From Sulfuricurvum sp. (GTDB lineage Bacteria > Campylobacterota > Campylobacteria > Campylobacterales > Sulfurimonadaceae): 64,000 nt of DNA. Made by a program: the position numbers and the translations under genes. The DNA lies in contig JAQTTG010000005.1 of the NCBI GenBank assembly GCA_028710885.1, positions 68,443 through 132,442 on the forward strand, given 5' to 3'. Numbering within the stretch: the stretch's first letter is position 1; every line of letters begins with the position of its first letter. Shown one piece after another: positions 53,528 through 61,630 of the stretch. The notes under the pieces are model-generated. The model saw only the letters and a list, made by a program, of their open reading frames with translations. It was not told the origin of the DNA and ran no database searches.

Positions 53528-53974
53528 GTGAATACCTTTAGTGCAAAAGTCGAAGATATCAAAAGTGACCCGTTCTTTAGTTGCATTACGGTGCGTGCCA
53601 ATGATATGGACCTTAAACTTCTTAAAACGGAAGTACCCAAATGGCTCCATATCGGTGATGAGGTTGAATGTCGTGTTCAAGAAGCCGCTATTGCAATTTG
53701 TAAAGGTGCTAAAGAGGGAAGTGTGTCGATCGAAAATCACCTCTCTGGAGAATTGCAACATTTTCGTAAGGGGATTGTTCTAAGTGAAGTGAGTGTTGAT
53801 ACACCCTGTGGAAAGCTCAATTCTTTAATTACGACTGATGCATTCGAGAGGATGGAGCTTTGTGAAGGGTGTAATGTGACATTGTTATTAAAAGCAGTGG
53901 ATATTAAACTCTCTCCGCTTATCGATTCAATCTCGTATGAAAAATGCAAAGAAAATTTATATCAAGCCAACTAA
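53528..53974 (+). CDS. Di-TOBE/Mop molybdate-binding protein
   Basis: The 148-residue protein holds two beta-barrel units of about 65 residues that resemble TOBE/Mop domains: NTFSAKVEDIKSDPFFSCIT to VQEAAIAICK, and GELQHFRKGIVLSEVSVDT to LLKAVDIKLSP. The endings EAAIAI and KAVDIKLS are the usual strand that lines the oxyanion site. Di-Mop proteins bind molybdate or tungstate for storage or sensing. It starts at GTG, 10 bases after the fusion gene, and precedes a ferredoxin gene by 10 bases. Cysteines in EGCN and PCGK are not part of a known site. Confidence 0.72.
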   Translation: MNTFSAKVEDIKSDPFFSCITVRANDMDLKLLKTEVPKWLHIGDEVECRVQEAAIAICKGAKEGSVSIENHLSGELQHFRKGIVLSEVSVDTPCGKLNSLITTDAFERMELCEGCNVTLLLKAVDIKLSPLIDSISYEKCKENLYQAN

Positions 53975-53984
53975 GGAGTAAATT

Positions 53985-54359
53985 ATGGCTGTATTAATAA
54001 CTGATTCTTGTATTAACTGTGACGCATGCGTCGAAGTATGTCCTGTAGGGGCGATTGCTAGTGAAGGTGATTCACCTCGTGATGATTGGGAATATACGTA
54101 TGTAAAACCGGAAAAATGTATTGAGTGTGTCGGTCATGCTGAAGTACCTGCATGTGCTGCTGAATGTCCAACTGAGGGATGTATCGTATGGGATATGCCA
54201 TATACGGCTGATTACAATGATTATTATGTCAATAGCTCAGAGTATGTTATCGGTTCTAGCAAAAAACGCGGTGTTTTGACTCCGGAAGTTTCTCCACAAA
54301 CATTTCGTGATGATATCTCAATTGCTGCGCGCGAAGCGCGTGAAGCGGTAGCGGTCTAA
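53985..54359 (+). CDS. Nif-type 2[4Fe-4S] ferredoxin (first copy)
   Basis: The 124-residue protein has C9-x2-C12-x2-C15-x3-C19 (CINCDACVEVCP) and a second cluster set CIECVGHAEVPACAAECP with a long insertion between the second and third Cys, the layout of FdxN/FdxB-like ferredoxins linked to nitrogenase and NifB. A C-terminal extension of about 50 residues follows. It probably donates electrons to nitrogenase or cofactor synthesis. It lies 10 bases before nifX and is clearly related to the second ferredoxin at 54830. Confidence 0.85.
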   Translation: MAVLITDSCINCDACVEVCPVGAIASEGDSPRDDWEYTYVKPEKCIECVGHAEVPACAAECPTEGCIVWDMPYTADYNDYYVNSSEYVIGSSKKRGVLTPEVSPQTFRDDISIAAREAREAVAV

Positions 54360-54369
54360 AGGATAGGTC

Positions 54370-54753
54370 ATGCTTATCGCGTTTGCTTCATCGGACGGTG
54401 TAACAGTCAATCAGCATTTTGGATGGTCGAAGAGTTTTGAACTTTATCGTATTACTGAAGATAATGCAGAGTTTATTAAAACGCTTGACAGTTCGCAAGA
54501 TGCGATTGAAGATGAACACGAAAAACTTGCCTATAAAATCAGTACGGTCAAAGAAGCAGACATTATGTACTGCTCTCAAATCGGACCGACAGCATCAAAA
54601 ATGGTGCTGGCTTCTAAAATATATCCGATGCGCTCAGGGGAAAATGATCGAATCGATGAAACGATCGTAAAACTTCAAGAGCTTTTGCTTGGCAATCCGC
54701 CGCCGTGGTTGCAGCGTATTGTTCATACGTCTAAAGATAATAACGCTATCTGA
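54370..54753 (+). CDS. nifX: Nitrogenase cofactor carrier NifX
   Basis: The 127-residue protein has the NifX/NifB-C pattern: MLIAFASSDGVTVNQHFG, ELYRITEDNAEFIKTL, and later ADIMYCSQIGPTASKMVL with IYPMRSGENDRIDE. NifX holds cofactor precursors between NifB and NifEN. It lies between two ferredoxin genes, with a pair of stem-loops overlapping and following its stop codon. Compared with the NifX-like protein at 52140 it has the classical HFG start and no Cys-rich tail. Confidence 0.85.
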   Translation: MLIAFASSDGVTVNQHFGWSKSFELYRITEDNAEFIKTLDSSQDAIEDEHEKLAYKISTVKEADIMYCSQIGPTASKMVLASKIYPMRSGENDRIDETIVKLQELLLGNPPPWLQRIVHTSKDNNAI

Positions 54754-54811
54754 ATATATCCAGATAGCTACGCTTGCCGCTAAGGCACTAAAGCTTGCCC
54801 CTTTGGGGCAA
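54745..54811 (+). other. Two stem-loops between nifX and the second ferredoxin gene
   Basis: GCTATCTG (54745-54752) pairs with CAGATAGC (54761-54768), and TTGCCCC (54795-54801) pairs with GGGGCAA (54805-54811) over a three-base loop. The first overlaps the nifX stop codon. Neither is followed by a T run, so they look like processing or stability hairpins that set transcript ratios, rather than a full terminator. The ribosome site AAGGAG follows the second. Confidence 0.6.
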
Positions 54812-54829
54812 ATTTGCTAAGGAGATAAA

Positions 54830-55228
54830 ATGTCTGTAATTATCAATGATACCTGTATCACATGTGATGCGTGTTTACAACAATGTCCCGTTAATGCGAT
54901 TATGGATGATATTTCGAATCCTACGGGTAAAAAACAGTACTATGTTCAACCGGAAAAATGTGTTGAATGTGTCGGTATTTATGACGATCCGCAATGTGCT
55001 GCTATTTGCCCTAGTATCGGATGTATCACTTGGGATATGCCTTTTACTGCAGAGTTTGATCAATACTTCCGAAATGAAGAGGTTTACAAGCTCGGAGTGA
55101 ATAAATCGGGTACTCTTCGTTCTCCTGCATATAAAGAAAAAAGCTATCGTAAAGATATTTTAATCGAAGAACGGGGAATCGGTAAACTCGTCCAAGAAGA
55201 GCCTGAAAATCTTGAAGAAGTTGGATGA
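54830..55228 (+). CDS. Nif-type 2[4Fe-4S] ferredoxin (second copy)
   Basis: The 132-residue protein has CITCDACLQQCP and CVECVGIYDDPQCAAICP, the same two-cluster layout with insertion as the first copy, and shares the downstream CITWDMPFTAEFDQYF segment with that copy's CIVWDMPYTADYNDYY. The C-terminal 40 residues differ and are charged. A duplication of one ancestral gene around nifX is the simplest reading. It starts behind AAGGAG and overlaps the next gene by four bases. Confidence 0.85.
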   Translation: MSVIINDTCITCDACLQQCPVNAIMDDISNPTGKKQYYVQPEKCVECVGIYDDPQCAAICPSIGCITWDMPFTAEFDQYFRNEEVYKLGVNKSGTLRSPAYKEKSYRKDILIEERGIGKLVQEEPENLEEVG

Positions 55229-55575
55229 GGATGTCTTCGATTGCTAAGGTTGCCGGAAGCTTAGATGTATTTAGTCGAGATTGTGCGGTAACGGTAGCAT
55301 TGAAAATAACTGATGATTCATGTAAAATGGATGAGGAACAGCGCTCAATATTTATGGCTCTCTATGATGCATTGCCATCATATAAAAGTGAAATCTTTGA
55401 TGAGGAAGTTTACGCTTTGATTTCTCAAGCGCGTGATTTTCCGAGTGCCTCTTTGTTTGCTCGTATTAAAAAAGAGCGTGAAATGGCCATGGCCATTATC
55501 ACTCAAGAGAAAATGAAATCTTTTAAAGCCTCTGTTCGGGCTTCTTTGTTGATCGCTCAGCTAATACAAGAGTGA
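55225..55575 (+). CDS. Protein of unknown function at the end of the nif-type gene run
   Basis: The 116-residue protein overlaps the second ferredoxin gene by four bases. It starts MRMSSIAKVAGSLDVFSRDC and is mostly helical after residue 35, ending AFKASVRASLLIAQLIQE-like with a basic-hydrophobic helix. Two Cys (C20 and one near C33) are present but do not form a known motif. No family is recognised. Operon position suggests a role with the ferredoxin or cofactor assembly. Confidence 0.6.
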   Translation: MRMSSIAKVAGSLDVFSRDCAVTVALKITDDSCKMDEEQRSIFMALYDALPSYKSEIFDEEVYALISQARDFPSASLFARIKKEREMAMAIITQEKMKSFKASVRASLLIAQLIQE

Positions 55576-55616
55576 CAATGAGTTTTAGATAAGTAATGTG
55601 TTTAAAAAACTGGGGG

Positions 55617-56051
55617 TTAATTCAATTCCACCGTGCAATCATCAGTTTTTGGTTTATATTGAGACATATAAAGCTTTATTTTCATATCTTCATTGATGAT
55701 ATGATCGATCAATGCTTTTTTAATGATAAATTTCAATTTTGTTTGGATCATTGCAAGAGTCGGAGAGTTTGATACTGTAGTGTTGACAAACTCAATGATT
55801 TCATGATGAAGCTCTTTATGATATCCATATTCTGGGAAACCGATACTACGCATGTATATCTCTTCGTCATGAAAATGTTCACGCATATAGTTGCTTAGCT
55901 CTTTTAGTATATGTCGTAAATCTTCTTTTGTTGAGCTTGCTGCATCAAGTACTGCAATTCGTCCTACGATTTCAAAAAGTTTTTGATGTTGAATATCAAT
56001 CCCTTCGATTCCTAAGCGATAAAACTCATCCCATTCTAATCCTGTAGCCAT
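55617..56051 (-). CDS. Bacteriohemerythrin
   Basis: The 144-residue protein has the hemerythrin ligands in DIQHQKLFE (HxxxE), EHFHDEEIYM, YHKELHHEII (HxxxH) and IDHIINEDMK (HxxxxD), which hold a diiron site that binds oxygen. The start with LEWDEFYRLGIEGID is typical of single-domain bacterial forms. It may store, deliver or sense oxygen, which would suit protection of nitrogenase in a microaerophile; that link is inference. It is a single gene with a ribosome site AAAGG. Confidence 0.9.
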   Translation of the reverse strand: MATGLEWDEFYRLGIEGIDIQHQKLFEIVGRIAVLDAASSTKEDLRHILKELSNYMREHFHDEEIYMRSIGFPEYGYHKELHHEIIEFVNTTVSNSPTLAMIQTKLKFIIKKALIDHIINEDMKIKLYMSQYKPKTDDCTVELN

Positions 56052-56336
56052 AAATCTATACCTTTACATTTAAAATTAAAAATTCTTATTTGTTTACTAA
56101 TCTATTGCATACTTCTTGTATCCAATGACAGTAGCACGTCAAAAAGATTTTATTCTCTCACTCCTTAAGTTTAGCTCTTTCTTTAGTCGTCGATTGAAAG
56201 AGTGTTTTAGTCCCATTCATCCATTTATTTTCTATACTCACGTTGTGCTTTGAAATGACTCCCTAAACATAGAGACTTTTTGGAGGAAAAAATATTTAGT
56301 ATTGTTTTAGAAGGGATAGAACTCTTTGGTGATTTA
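56052..56336. other. Intergenic stretch of 285 bases without a recognised gene
   Basis: The gap lies between the start of the hemerythrin gene and the end of nikR, both on minus. A 42-codon plus-strand frame from ATG 56125 is present but has no ribosome site and no recognisable content. The part next to the hemerythrin gene is A/T-rich and probably holds its promoter. I see no hairpin with a T run that would end nikR transcription. Confidence 0.5.
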
Positions 56337-56750
56337 TTAGAAAGATGCAGTTTTTGTTAGTTTGGAAAAATTGATCCCTTTTAAACCGCTGATTTTACTC
56401 GATACTTCTTCCACTTGGGCAGGGGTCCCTTTTATCATAATGGTTTCAAGGCAGTTATGATGATCAATATGGACATGGGTATTGCAAAGTATTTGTGCAT
56501 CAGTATCGTGTTGGGCATCGGTCATTCGTTGTAGCAAATCACGCTGATGATGATCATAAATCAGAGTCAATACGCCGATGACGATTTCATCACTGCTATT
56601 CCAACGATCTTCTATTAATTGTTCACGAATCAAATCACGTACAAACTCAGAACGCGAAACATAGCCTTGGTTAATAATTTGATGATCAAGCGACTCAAGA
56701 AGCTCTTCTGGAAGTGAAATACTAAAACGGATGATTGCATCATTGGCCAT
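56337..56750 (-). CDS. nikR: Nickel-responsive transcriptional regulator NikR
   Basis: The 137-residue protein has an N-terminal ribbon-helix-helix ([19 protein letters not shown], then [19 protein letters not shown]) and a C-terminal ACT-like domain with the nickel ligands in [12 protein letters not shown] (two His and one Cys, with another His upstream in the AQHDTDAQ region). NikR binds Ni2+ and then represses or activates nickel uptake and enzyme genes. It is divergent from a TonB-dependent receptor with a matching candidate operator, so control of that receptor is likely. Confidence 0.94.
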   Translation of the reverse strand: MANDAIIRFSISLPEELLESLDHQIINQGYVSRSEFVRDLIREQLIEDRWNSSDEIVIGVLTLIYDHHQRDLLQRMTDAQHDTDAQILCNTHVHIDHHNCLETIMIKGTPAQVEEVSSKISGLKGINFSKLTKTASF

Positions 56751-56878
56751 TGAATTACTCCTGTAATGATTTATCGTATAAAAGCTGCATTATTTTATCT
56801 AAATTATTACCTCTAAATCGATGATTATATAAATGAACAATCATTCAAGTTAAGGATGAATTAATTGTAAAAGATAAA

Positions 56879-56903
56879 TAATACTAAAATAAAAAAAATA
56901 ATA
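56879..56903 (+). promoter_or_regulatory. Candidate NikR operator upstream of the TonB-dependent receptor
   Basis: TAATA (56879-56883), 15 bases, then TAATA (56899-56903) fits the TRWYA-N15-TRWYA pattern that I recall for Helicobacter NikR. A TATAAT lies at 56906-56911, just before the receptor's GTG at 56926. The region is very A/T-rich, so a chance match is possible; the divergent nikR gene is the reason for giving it weight. Confidence 0.4.
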
Positions 56904-56925
56904 TTTATAATGAAAAGGAAAAGCG

Positions 56926-58965
56926 GTGAAATATCGTATGATTAATTTTGTAGCGATTAGTTGGATAATATCTACGTCATTATTCGCTGGTGGTGAACAA
57001 AACATCAAAGATATTTCTCTTTCGTTGATTTCTATTGAAGAAGAATCTTCCACCTTGGATACTACTAATGCAGCAACAGAAGGGACAATCTTAGCGCGCC
57101 AATTAGCTGAGCGTCCTATTCTTCGTCCAGCCGAAGTACTGGAAACTGTTCCTGGAGTGATTGTTACTCAGCATAGCGGTGACGGAAAAGCAAATCAGTA
57201 TTTTTTACGCGGGTTCAGTCTCGATCACGGTACCGATTTTTTTACTACAGTGGAGGGTATGCCCAATAATCTCCCAACTCATGCGCATGGACAAGGATAT
57301 AACGATCTTAATTATTTGATTCCTGAATTGATATCAGACATCGTGTATAAAAAAGGTCCATATTACTCTACGGAGGGAGATTTTGCTTCAACGGGAAGTG
57401 CTCATATCCATTATGCAGATAGTTTGTCGGAGGGGATTGCCAGTATAACGATGGGAAGTTTTGGGCAAAAACGGGTATTGAACGCCAACTCTTTTGATGT
57501 AAAAGGGGGGAAACTGCTATATGCAATGGAATATTTTCATAATGACGGGCCTTGGGAACATCCAGAGGGGTATCAACGACTAAATGGTGTAGTAAGTTAT
57601 GCTAAAGAGGAAGGAAAAAATAATTACAAGTTTACTGCGATGGGATATCATGGAAATTGGGATGCAACAAATCATGTCCCTCTACGTGCTATTGATAGTA
57701 GAATTATCGGTACATACGGTTCTTTAGATCCAAGTGATGGGGGAAATACCCATCGTTATAGTCTCTCGGGTGAATATACACATCATGATAATACCGGAAC
57801 AACAAGTGCCAATGCCTATATCATTGATTATGGTCTAGATCTTTTTTCTAATTTTACGTATTATCTGAATGATCCTGTACGGGGAGATCAATTTGAACAG
57901 CGAGATGCACGTACAATTATTGGAGGAAATATTGGGCGTGTTGATGTTGGAACGATGGTAGGATTAAATTCGGTGCAAGCGTATGGATTTCAACTGCGTA
58001 ACGATCTAATCAGAAATGTTGCTCTTTATAATACTCAAAATCGCGAGAGATTTAATACGATTACTTCTGATAAGGTCAGTATCAATAATGCCGCTTTGTA
58101 TTATCAAAATGAGCTGTCTCTGAGTGAAAAAGTTCGCTTAATTGCCGGAATTCGTGAGGATTTATATCGATTTGATGTGACTAGTGAAGTTGATCCGGCA
58201 AATTCAGCTGCTAAAACTGCAGCGATAACCAGTCCAAAACTCAGTTTTATATTTGGACCATGGGTTGATACCGAATTCTTTTTTAATGCCGGATATGGTT
58301 TTCATAGTAATGATGCACGCGGAGTTACGAAAGCGATTAATCCAGCAACGCCCTTAGTACGAACCAAGGGGGGAGAGGTTGGAATTCGGACACGTGCAGT
58401 GGAACATTTGCAAACCTCATTGGCTTTGTGGATGATGGATAGTGATTCTGAACTCGTCTTTGCTGGTGATACTGGAGGGACAGAGCCTACAGGCCCTGCA
58501 CGTCGTAAAGGAATAGAATGGGCAAATTATTGGACGCCAACATCATGGTTTATTCTCGATGCCGATGTTGCACTTTCTCGTGCTCGATATAAAGATCCTG
58601 CATCATCAGGTGGAGCGTATGTTCCTGAAGCAATTGAGCAAACTGTTTCTATAGGTGCTGCGGTGACAGAGTATGAGAATTTTTTCGGAGGATTACGATT
58701 ACGTTATTTTGGCAGTCGAGCACTGATCGAAGATAACTCGATTCGTTCCAAACCATCTACTTTGGTAAATTTTAAAGTTGGGCGGCATATTAGTAAAAAT
58801 CTTGATTTTAGTCTTGATATTTACAATCTTTTTAATCGTGATACGTACGATATCGAATATTACTATGAGTCAAAGTTAGCTACGGAGAGTACGCCTATTG
58901 CAGATCATATGGTACATCCGGGTGAACCACGTTCTGCACGGTTCACATTGACGTATCGATATTAG
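56926..58965 (+). CDS. TonB-dependent outer-membrane receptor, possibly for nickel
   Basis: The 679-residue protein starts at GTG behind AAGGAAAAG, has a signal peptide (about 1-22), a plug domain (about 45-150 with PAEVLETVPGVIVTQHSGDG, RGFSLDHGTDFFTTVEGMP and THAHGQGYNDLNYLIPE) and a 22-strand type barrel that ends with a C-terminal aromatic residue (RFTLTYRY). The His-rich THAHGQGY loop is a family feature and may bind metal. Next to nikR with a candidate operator, nickel or a nickel chelate is the likely cargo, but this is inference; the closest families include receptors of unknown substrate. No TonB box is obvious. Confidence 0.85.
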   Translation: MKYRMINFVAISWIISTSLFAGGEQNIKDISLSLISIEEESSTLDTTNAATEGTILARQLAERPILRPAEVLETVPGVIVTQHSGDGKANQYFLRGFSLDHGTDFFTTVEGMPNNLPTHAHGQGYNDLNYLIPELISDIVYKKGPYYSTEGDFASTGSAHIHYADSLSEGIASITMGSFGQKRVLNANSFDVKGGKLLYAMEYFHNDGPWEHPEGYQRLNGVVSYAKEEGKNNYKFTAMGYHGNWDATNHVPLRAIDSRIIGTYGSLDPSDGGNTHRYSLSGEYTHHDNTGTTSANAYIIDYGLDLFSNFTYYLNDPVRGDQFEQRDARTIIGGNIGRVDVGTMVGLNSVQAYGFQLRNDLIRNVALYNTQNRERFNTITSDKVSINNAALYYQNELSLSEKVRLIAGIREDLYRFDVTSEVDPANSAAKTAAITSPKLSFIFGPWVDTEFFFNAGYGFHSNDARGVTKAINPATPLVRTKGGEVGIRTRAVEHLQTSLALWMMDSDSELVFAGDTGGTEPTGPARRKGIEWANYWTPTSWFILDADVALSRARYKDPASSGGAYVPEAIEQTVSIGAAVTEYENFFGGLRLRYFGSRALIEDNSIRSKPSTLVNFKVGRHISKNLDFSLDIYNLFNRDTYDIEYYYESKLATESTPIADHMVHPGEPRSARFTLTYRY

Positions 58966-59600
58966 ATAGATTGTCTAAATTCAAATAATGCATTAAAAGT
59001 ATATTTTTGTTCAAGCTTGATTCGATCGTGGGTATAGCGTATCAATTGTTTTTGTGTAAGCTTTATCTCATTATTGTGGATTTTAGCATAGATTTTTTCT
59101 ACCTTTTCACCTATGAGACTCTTTAGATTGAGTGTATTTATCATATTATCAAATCCTTCCAACCCCTCTTTTGGGATAGGGAGATCACAATAATAATCAC
59201 CAATATCGTTGATTCCCCAAAACATAAAGCCTAAAGCGATATAAAAATCGAGTGCATCTGGCACGGAGCAAAAGTTGATACGTCGAACATGCTTGGAGAG
59301 AGCCCGTTGAATAATTAATCTTAGTAGCTCATGGGCATAGCCATTACGTTGTTGTGATAATGGAGTAAAAAGATTGTAAACACTCAAGTATTGGCCATAT
59401 TGATCAGTTTTTGAAAAGATATAGCATAGATGACTCTCATCTTCGCCAACTAAAACATCACATGCTTGTGCTTTCCAGCTAAAATGACGATCCCACCATG
59501 CAAGTGATTGATTGGCAAAACGACGGCTTTCAGAATCGGAAATAGAGTTAATGGATGTGATGTATTCATCACGTGTAAGTTGAGAAATATGGGTGTGCAT
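58962..59600 (-). CDS. GNAT-like N-acetyltransferase
   Basis: The 212-residue protein has a GNAT fold over residues about 40-145: DVLVGEDESHLCYIF, then the acetyl-CoA loop in QQRNGYAHELLRLIIQRA and DALDFYIALGFMFWG, which is the usual last helix and strand. The C-terminal 60 residues are a basic helical extension. The substrate cannot be told. The 3' end overlaps the receptor stop codon by four bases on the opposite strand. Confidence 0.65.
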   Translation of the reverse strand: MHTHISQLTRDEYITSINSISDSESRRFANQSLAWWDRHFSWKAQACDVLVGEDESHLCYIFSKTDQYGQYLSVYNLFTPLSQQRNGYAHELLRLIIQRALSKHVRRINFCSVPDALDFYIALGFMFWGINDIGDYYCDLPIPKEGLEGFDNMINTLNLKSLIGEKVEKIYAKIHNNEIKLTQKQLIRYTHDRIKLEQKYTFNALFEFRQSI

Positions 59601-59782
59601 AGGAACCTTTTAGTCGTGTATCGAACTAAAATGATCCTTTTTATGAATCGTATTAATGAAATACTAATTTGTTATTTTCATTATAATGATTTGTATTACC
59701 TTTTATTGTCATTGAGTGTATTAAATTTAATCATCTGACAGTAAAAAGTAAAAATATTAGTCGGGTATTATGAGAATAGTCT

Positions 59783-60256
59783 TTATATGACTTTGCTATC
59801 TCGAAATTTGGAAGAGTGAGCAAAAATGATAAGTCCGAAAAAGAGAGCTGAAATCATCCCTAAAATCAATAAAAGCCATGTTTCATTGGGATCGACTTCC
59901 AACAAGATTAACTTTCTAATAATAACAACAAATCCGATCTCAAGCAGGGTAAGTGCATAGAGATACCCGTTGCGAATAAAGAGTGTTCGGACGATAGCCA
60001 GTACGATTAGAGTAAAGAGAGCATCTGTCAAGATATTTTTCATACTAACAAAGTCAAGTACTCCATGTGCAAGGGTAAAATCAATCAATTTACTGGAGAG
60101 GCCTATTAAACAGGAAAAAAGGTAAAGAATCATGATAGCAATGAAAAAAAGGCGTAAAACTTGAATGCTTCCTTGCATCATTGTTTCAATTTTATGTTCC
60201 CAAGCAGCGGCAGATTTCGCAGAAGTTTCACTTTTGGTTAGGTGATCCATAGTCAT
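59783..60256 (-). CDS. PsiE-like membrane protein
   Basis: The 157-residue protein has four hydrophobic segments (about 33-52, 78-95, 104-122 and 130-150) and resembles the phosphate-starvation-inducible PsiE family in length and layout, with the LLEIGFVVIIRKLILLEVD segment that is characteristic. Its biochemical role is unknown. A hydrophilic N-terminal tail of about 25 residues precedes the first helix. No pho-box search was possible here. Confidence 0.7.
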   Translation of the reverse strand: MTMDHLTKSETSAKSAAAWEHKIETMMQGSIQVLRLFFIAIMILYLFSCLIGLSSKLIDFTLAHGVLDFVSMKNILTDALFTLIVLAIVRTLFIRNGYLYALTLLEIGFVVIIRKLILLEVDPNETWLLLILGMISALFFGLIIFAHSSKFRDSKVI

Positions 60257-60390
60257 TCTCTTTATGTATTTAGATTTTAAGACGATTATATTGCGTAGAT
60301 ACTTTAAAAAGATTAAGAGTATCCAATCGTTTAAAATTATTGGATATTATCACTTATTACGATTTTAAATAATAAAAAGGGGATATTAAT

Positions 60391-60642
60391 ATGCAACGTA
60401 TTGGTTATATAATTGTTATTGCTTTTATCGTTTTATTGTTTAAAGCCTTTTATCTCGATGATTATTTGGCAAATAGAGTGAAAGATCATAACCGTACTGT
60501 TATGGTAAATTCCGTTGACTCGAATACAGAGATACCGCAAAGTAACAATAAAATTTCGGAGAGTTCAGAAGAAAAACAATACGATACACCTGTGGACCGT
60601 TTGTTTAATGCAATAGGTGACAAACTTCAAAAAAAATTGTAA
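60391..60642 (+). CDS. Small membrane-anchored protein of unknown function
   Basis: The 83-residue protein has an N-terminal hydrophobic helix (RIGYIIVIAFIVLLFKAF) followed by a charged and Ser/Asn-rich segment and a C-terminal amphipathic helix (VDRLFNAIGDKLQKKL). It starts behind AAAGGGGAT. The layout is of a one-pass protein with a short periplasmic domain. I do not recognise a family. It converges with the EamA gene four bases away. Confidence 0.65.
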   Translation: MQRIGYIIVIAFIVLLFKAFYLDDYLANRVKDHNRTVMVNSVDSNTEIPQSNNKISESSEEKQYDTPVDRLFNAIGDKLQKKL

Positions 60643-60646
60643 AGTA

Positions 60647-61528
60647 TTATTTTGTTCGTGAAAGAATAATTCCGCTTAGAATGATGAATAATCCTCCTAG
60701 TATCATGAGCGGGGACGGGAAAATATCTCCTAATATCAATCCAAAAAGAGTTGCGAATAATACGACCGTGTAACTGACGGTACTAATAATTCCCGCTTTT
60801 GCATAGAAGTAGGCACGTGTCATATACATTTGACCACATGCAGCTGCCCCTCCCATTAAAATAATCCAGAGCCAATCGATCGAATGCGGCATGACAAAGG
60901 TATTTAATGCAAATGCAAAAAGATCAGAACTTAGATAGGGTGCAGTAAACATTAATGCTGCGGGGATTAAAGCACCTGAAATCATAAATGAGAGGACAAC
61001 GGTTCTTTCGTCATAGTAAGCTTTTAAACTACGCACACTGGTATATGCTAATGCGGATAGAAATCCTGTTAATATTCCCATGATATGCAAATAGCTAAAA
61101 TGGATTCCACTGAGTAGCAAAACACCGGAAAAACCGATAAAAATTGCCAAAATTGCATTTCCTTTTAACTTTTCTCCCAATAAAAAAAATGCAAGAATTG
61201 CGGTAAAAATCGGTTCTGTTTTTGCATAAATAATCGCATGAGAGAGTGTTGTTGCACTAATAGTGTAAAAAAAAGTGAGAAGAGCAACCGTTCCTATAAT
61301 ACCTCTAAAAATAAGAGTAAAAGGTTTGCCACCAAGATTGTGGATTGGTTTGCGAAGCACCAATAATCCGATTACAAACAAACCGATCGCATTGCGCCAA
61401 AATGTTACCTCTACTGAACCCATAGAAGTTGATAAAAGTTTGGCAAATAACATCGTTAGTGCAAACATAAAAGATGCAATAAGCATATAGATTATGCCTC
61501 GGCGGGTATCAGCGGGATGTAGATTCAT
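60647..61528 (-). CDS. EamA/DMT family transporter
   Basis: The 293-residue protein has ten hydrophobic segments arranged as two repeats of five (EamA). The start DTRRGIIYMLIASFMFALTML and FWRNAIGLFVIGLLVLR are typical for RhaT/YdcZ-like exporters of metabolites or amino acids. The first repeat ends about residue 140 and the second starts near MGILTGFLSALAYTSVRSLK. The substrate is unknown. It is a single gene, divergent from the SulP gene. Confidence 0.85.
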   Translation of the reverse strand: MNLHPADTRRGIIYMLIASFMFALTMLFAKLLSTSMGSVEVTFWRNAIGLFVIGLLVLRKPIHNLGGKPFTLIFRGIIGTVALLTFFYTISATTLSHAIIYAKTEPIFTAILAFFLLGEKLKGNAILAIFIGFSGVLLLSGIHFSYLHIMGILTGFLSALAYTSVRSLKAYYDERTVVLSFMISGALIPAALMFTAPYLSSDLFAFALNTFVMPHSIDWLWIILMGGAAACGQMYMTRAYFYAKAGIISTVSYTVVLFATLFGLILGDIFPSPLMILGGLFIILSGIILSRTK

Positions 61529-61584
61529 GGATGCGATTGTAGCATGATATTTGTAGAGGTGTGCAAAGAAAATCCTATTTTAGA

Positions 61585-61590
61585 TACAAT
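61585..61590 (+). promoter_or_regulatory. Candidate -10 box of the SulP transporter gene
   Basis: TACAAT preceded by TTTAGA lies 40 bases before the ATG at 61631, in the gap with the divergent EamA gene. Confidence 0.45.
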
Positions 61591-61630
61591 AAAATTCTTT
61601 GATAATTTTTGTGCATTATGGGATTAAATA

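Noticed and set aside
56125-56253. 42-codon plus-strand frame in the gap between nikR and the hemerythrin gene
   Set aside because: There is no Shine-Dalgarno sequence, no homology that I recognise and no coupling to another gene; it is probably chance.
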